In this document: positions 4,750 to 5,013 of the stretch, in pieces
How the letters are laid out: each line of letters starts with the position of its first letter
Position numbering within the stretch: position 1 is the stretch's first letter
NCBI GenBank assembly: GCA_943325355.2
Contig: CALPPA020000165.1
Location: 1 to 5,013 of the forward strand
DNA: 5,013 bases
Origin: Klebsiella pneumoniae
GTDB lineage: Bacteria > Bacteroidota > Bacteroidia > Flavobacteriales > Flavobacteriaceae
Reading direction: 5' to 3'
Program-made: the position numbers and the translations under genes
Notes under the pieces: model-generated
Databases searched by the model: none
Told to the model about the DNA's origin: nothing
What the model saw: the letters and a program-made list of their open reading frames with translations, nothing else

Positions 4750-5013
4750 CCACTAAACCCTTCCATCGTCTTCAACAACCCCTCTTTCGATTCTACTGGT
4801 AATGGTTTCCCAATAGCGGAAACTATTTTGACATTGCTTACTACATAACTTTCCGTTAGTTTTTGTACCCGTTCCGAGTTGAGAGGCAAATGCAAAAAAT
4901 CCCCCATTCGAGCCATTCCGGATATCAATCGGGGGGAAATAGAAAGTATTCGAGTGGTCTTTTGTTGAGAATTAGCGATTACCGCTATTAATTCATTCGT
5001 AGAAAGCGATGCA
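4740..5013 (-). CDS. NAD-dependent epimerase/dehydratase family protein, C-terminal part (truncated by window edge)
   Basis: The frame is open from the right edge to the TGA at 4742-4740, giving about 90 C-terminal residues; no true start is in the window. It contains LSTNELIAVIA, a typical ASLSTNEL-like late motif in extended SDR nucleotide-sugar epimerases and reductases. RILSISPRLISGMARMGDFL and LPLNSERVQKLTESYVVSNVKI follow, then the C-terminal AIGKPLPVESKEGLLKTMEGF, equivalent to the 'LGWxPxxxLEEGLxxT' end of this family. The Rossmann NAD site and the SYK catalytic triad would be upstream, outside the window. The nearest type I recall is the 4-keto-sugar reductase/epimerase found beside initiating transferases (WbpV-like), but the substrate is not determinable. 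The last four residues (SGRL) and the stop codon come from the first units of the downstream heptad array, so the native C-terminus may have been altered. Confidence 0.85.
   Translation of the reverse strand, partial: ASLSTNELIAVIANSQQKTTRILSISPRLISGMARMGDFLHLPLNSERVQKLTESYVVSNVKIVSAIGKPLPVESKEGLLKTMEGFSGRL

Noticed and set aside
4740..4928. Independent small gene of 62 residues
   Set aside because: Its apparent start is an internal TTG; the frame continues upstream to the window edge with clear epimerase-family sequence, so it is the end of a larger gene.

Overview
This window looks like part of a surface-polysaccharide (capsule/exopolysaccharide) locus from a Bacteroidota genome, most probably Flavobacterium or a close relative. 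The evidence is AT-rich DNA, no clear Shine-Dalgarno sequences, two perfect matches to the Bacteroidota -7 promoter box (TAnnTTTG), and protein sequences with a strongly flavobacterial character. The genus is my inference from recognition and was not tested by a search.

All six genes lie on the minus strand, so transcription runs from high to low coordinates. In that order they are: (1) the C-terminal end of an NAD-dependent sugar-nucleotide epimerase/dehydratase (4740-5013, cut by the window edge); (2) a monotopic phosphoglycosyl transferase, PGT-1 (3945-4496); (3) an AAA_14/DUF4143-type ATPase unrelated to polysaccharide synthesis (2523-3716, with its own promoter); (4) a second, divergent phosphoglycosyl transferase, PGT-2 (1865-2410); (5) a Wza-type outer-membrane export lipoprotein (945-1754, with its own promoter); (6) the N-terminal 311 residues of a Wzc-type co-polymerase/tyrosine kinase (1-935, cut by the window edge).

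The likely flow is this. The epimerase makes or modifies a nucleotide sugar. A PGT places the first sugar phosphate on undecaprenyl phosphate at the inner membrane. Later enzymes outside the window extend and polymerise the chain. The Wzc and Wza proteins then form the trans-envelope export machine. The ATPase looks like an unrelated insertion that splits the two PGT genes.

The least explained content is between the genes. The three spacers that follow the epimerase, PGT-1 and the ATPase each carry a degenerate 7-nt tandem array. Each array opens with the same unit (GAGGTTA on the coding strand) within a few bases of a TAG triplet. That TAG is the real stop codon in two genes; in the epimerase it is out of frame, so the array itself encodes the last residues and the TGA stop. 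The spacer after the epimerase also holds a composite element: a 23-nt repeat present twice (21/23 identical), a GC-rich word and a perfect 12-bp palindrome. No tRNA, rRNA, CRISPR or insertion sequence is visible. No gene-free stretch exceeds 300 bases.
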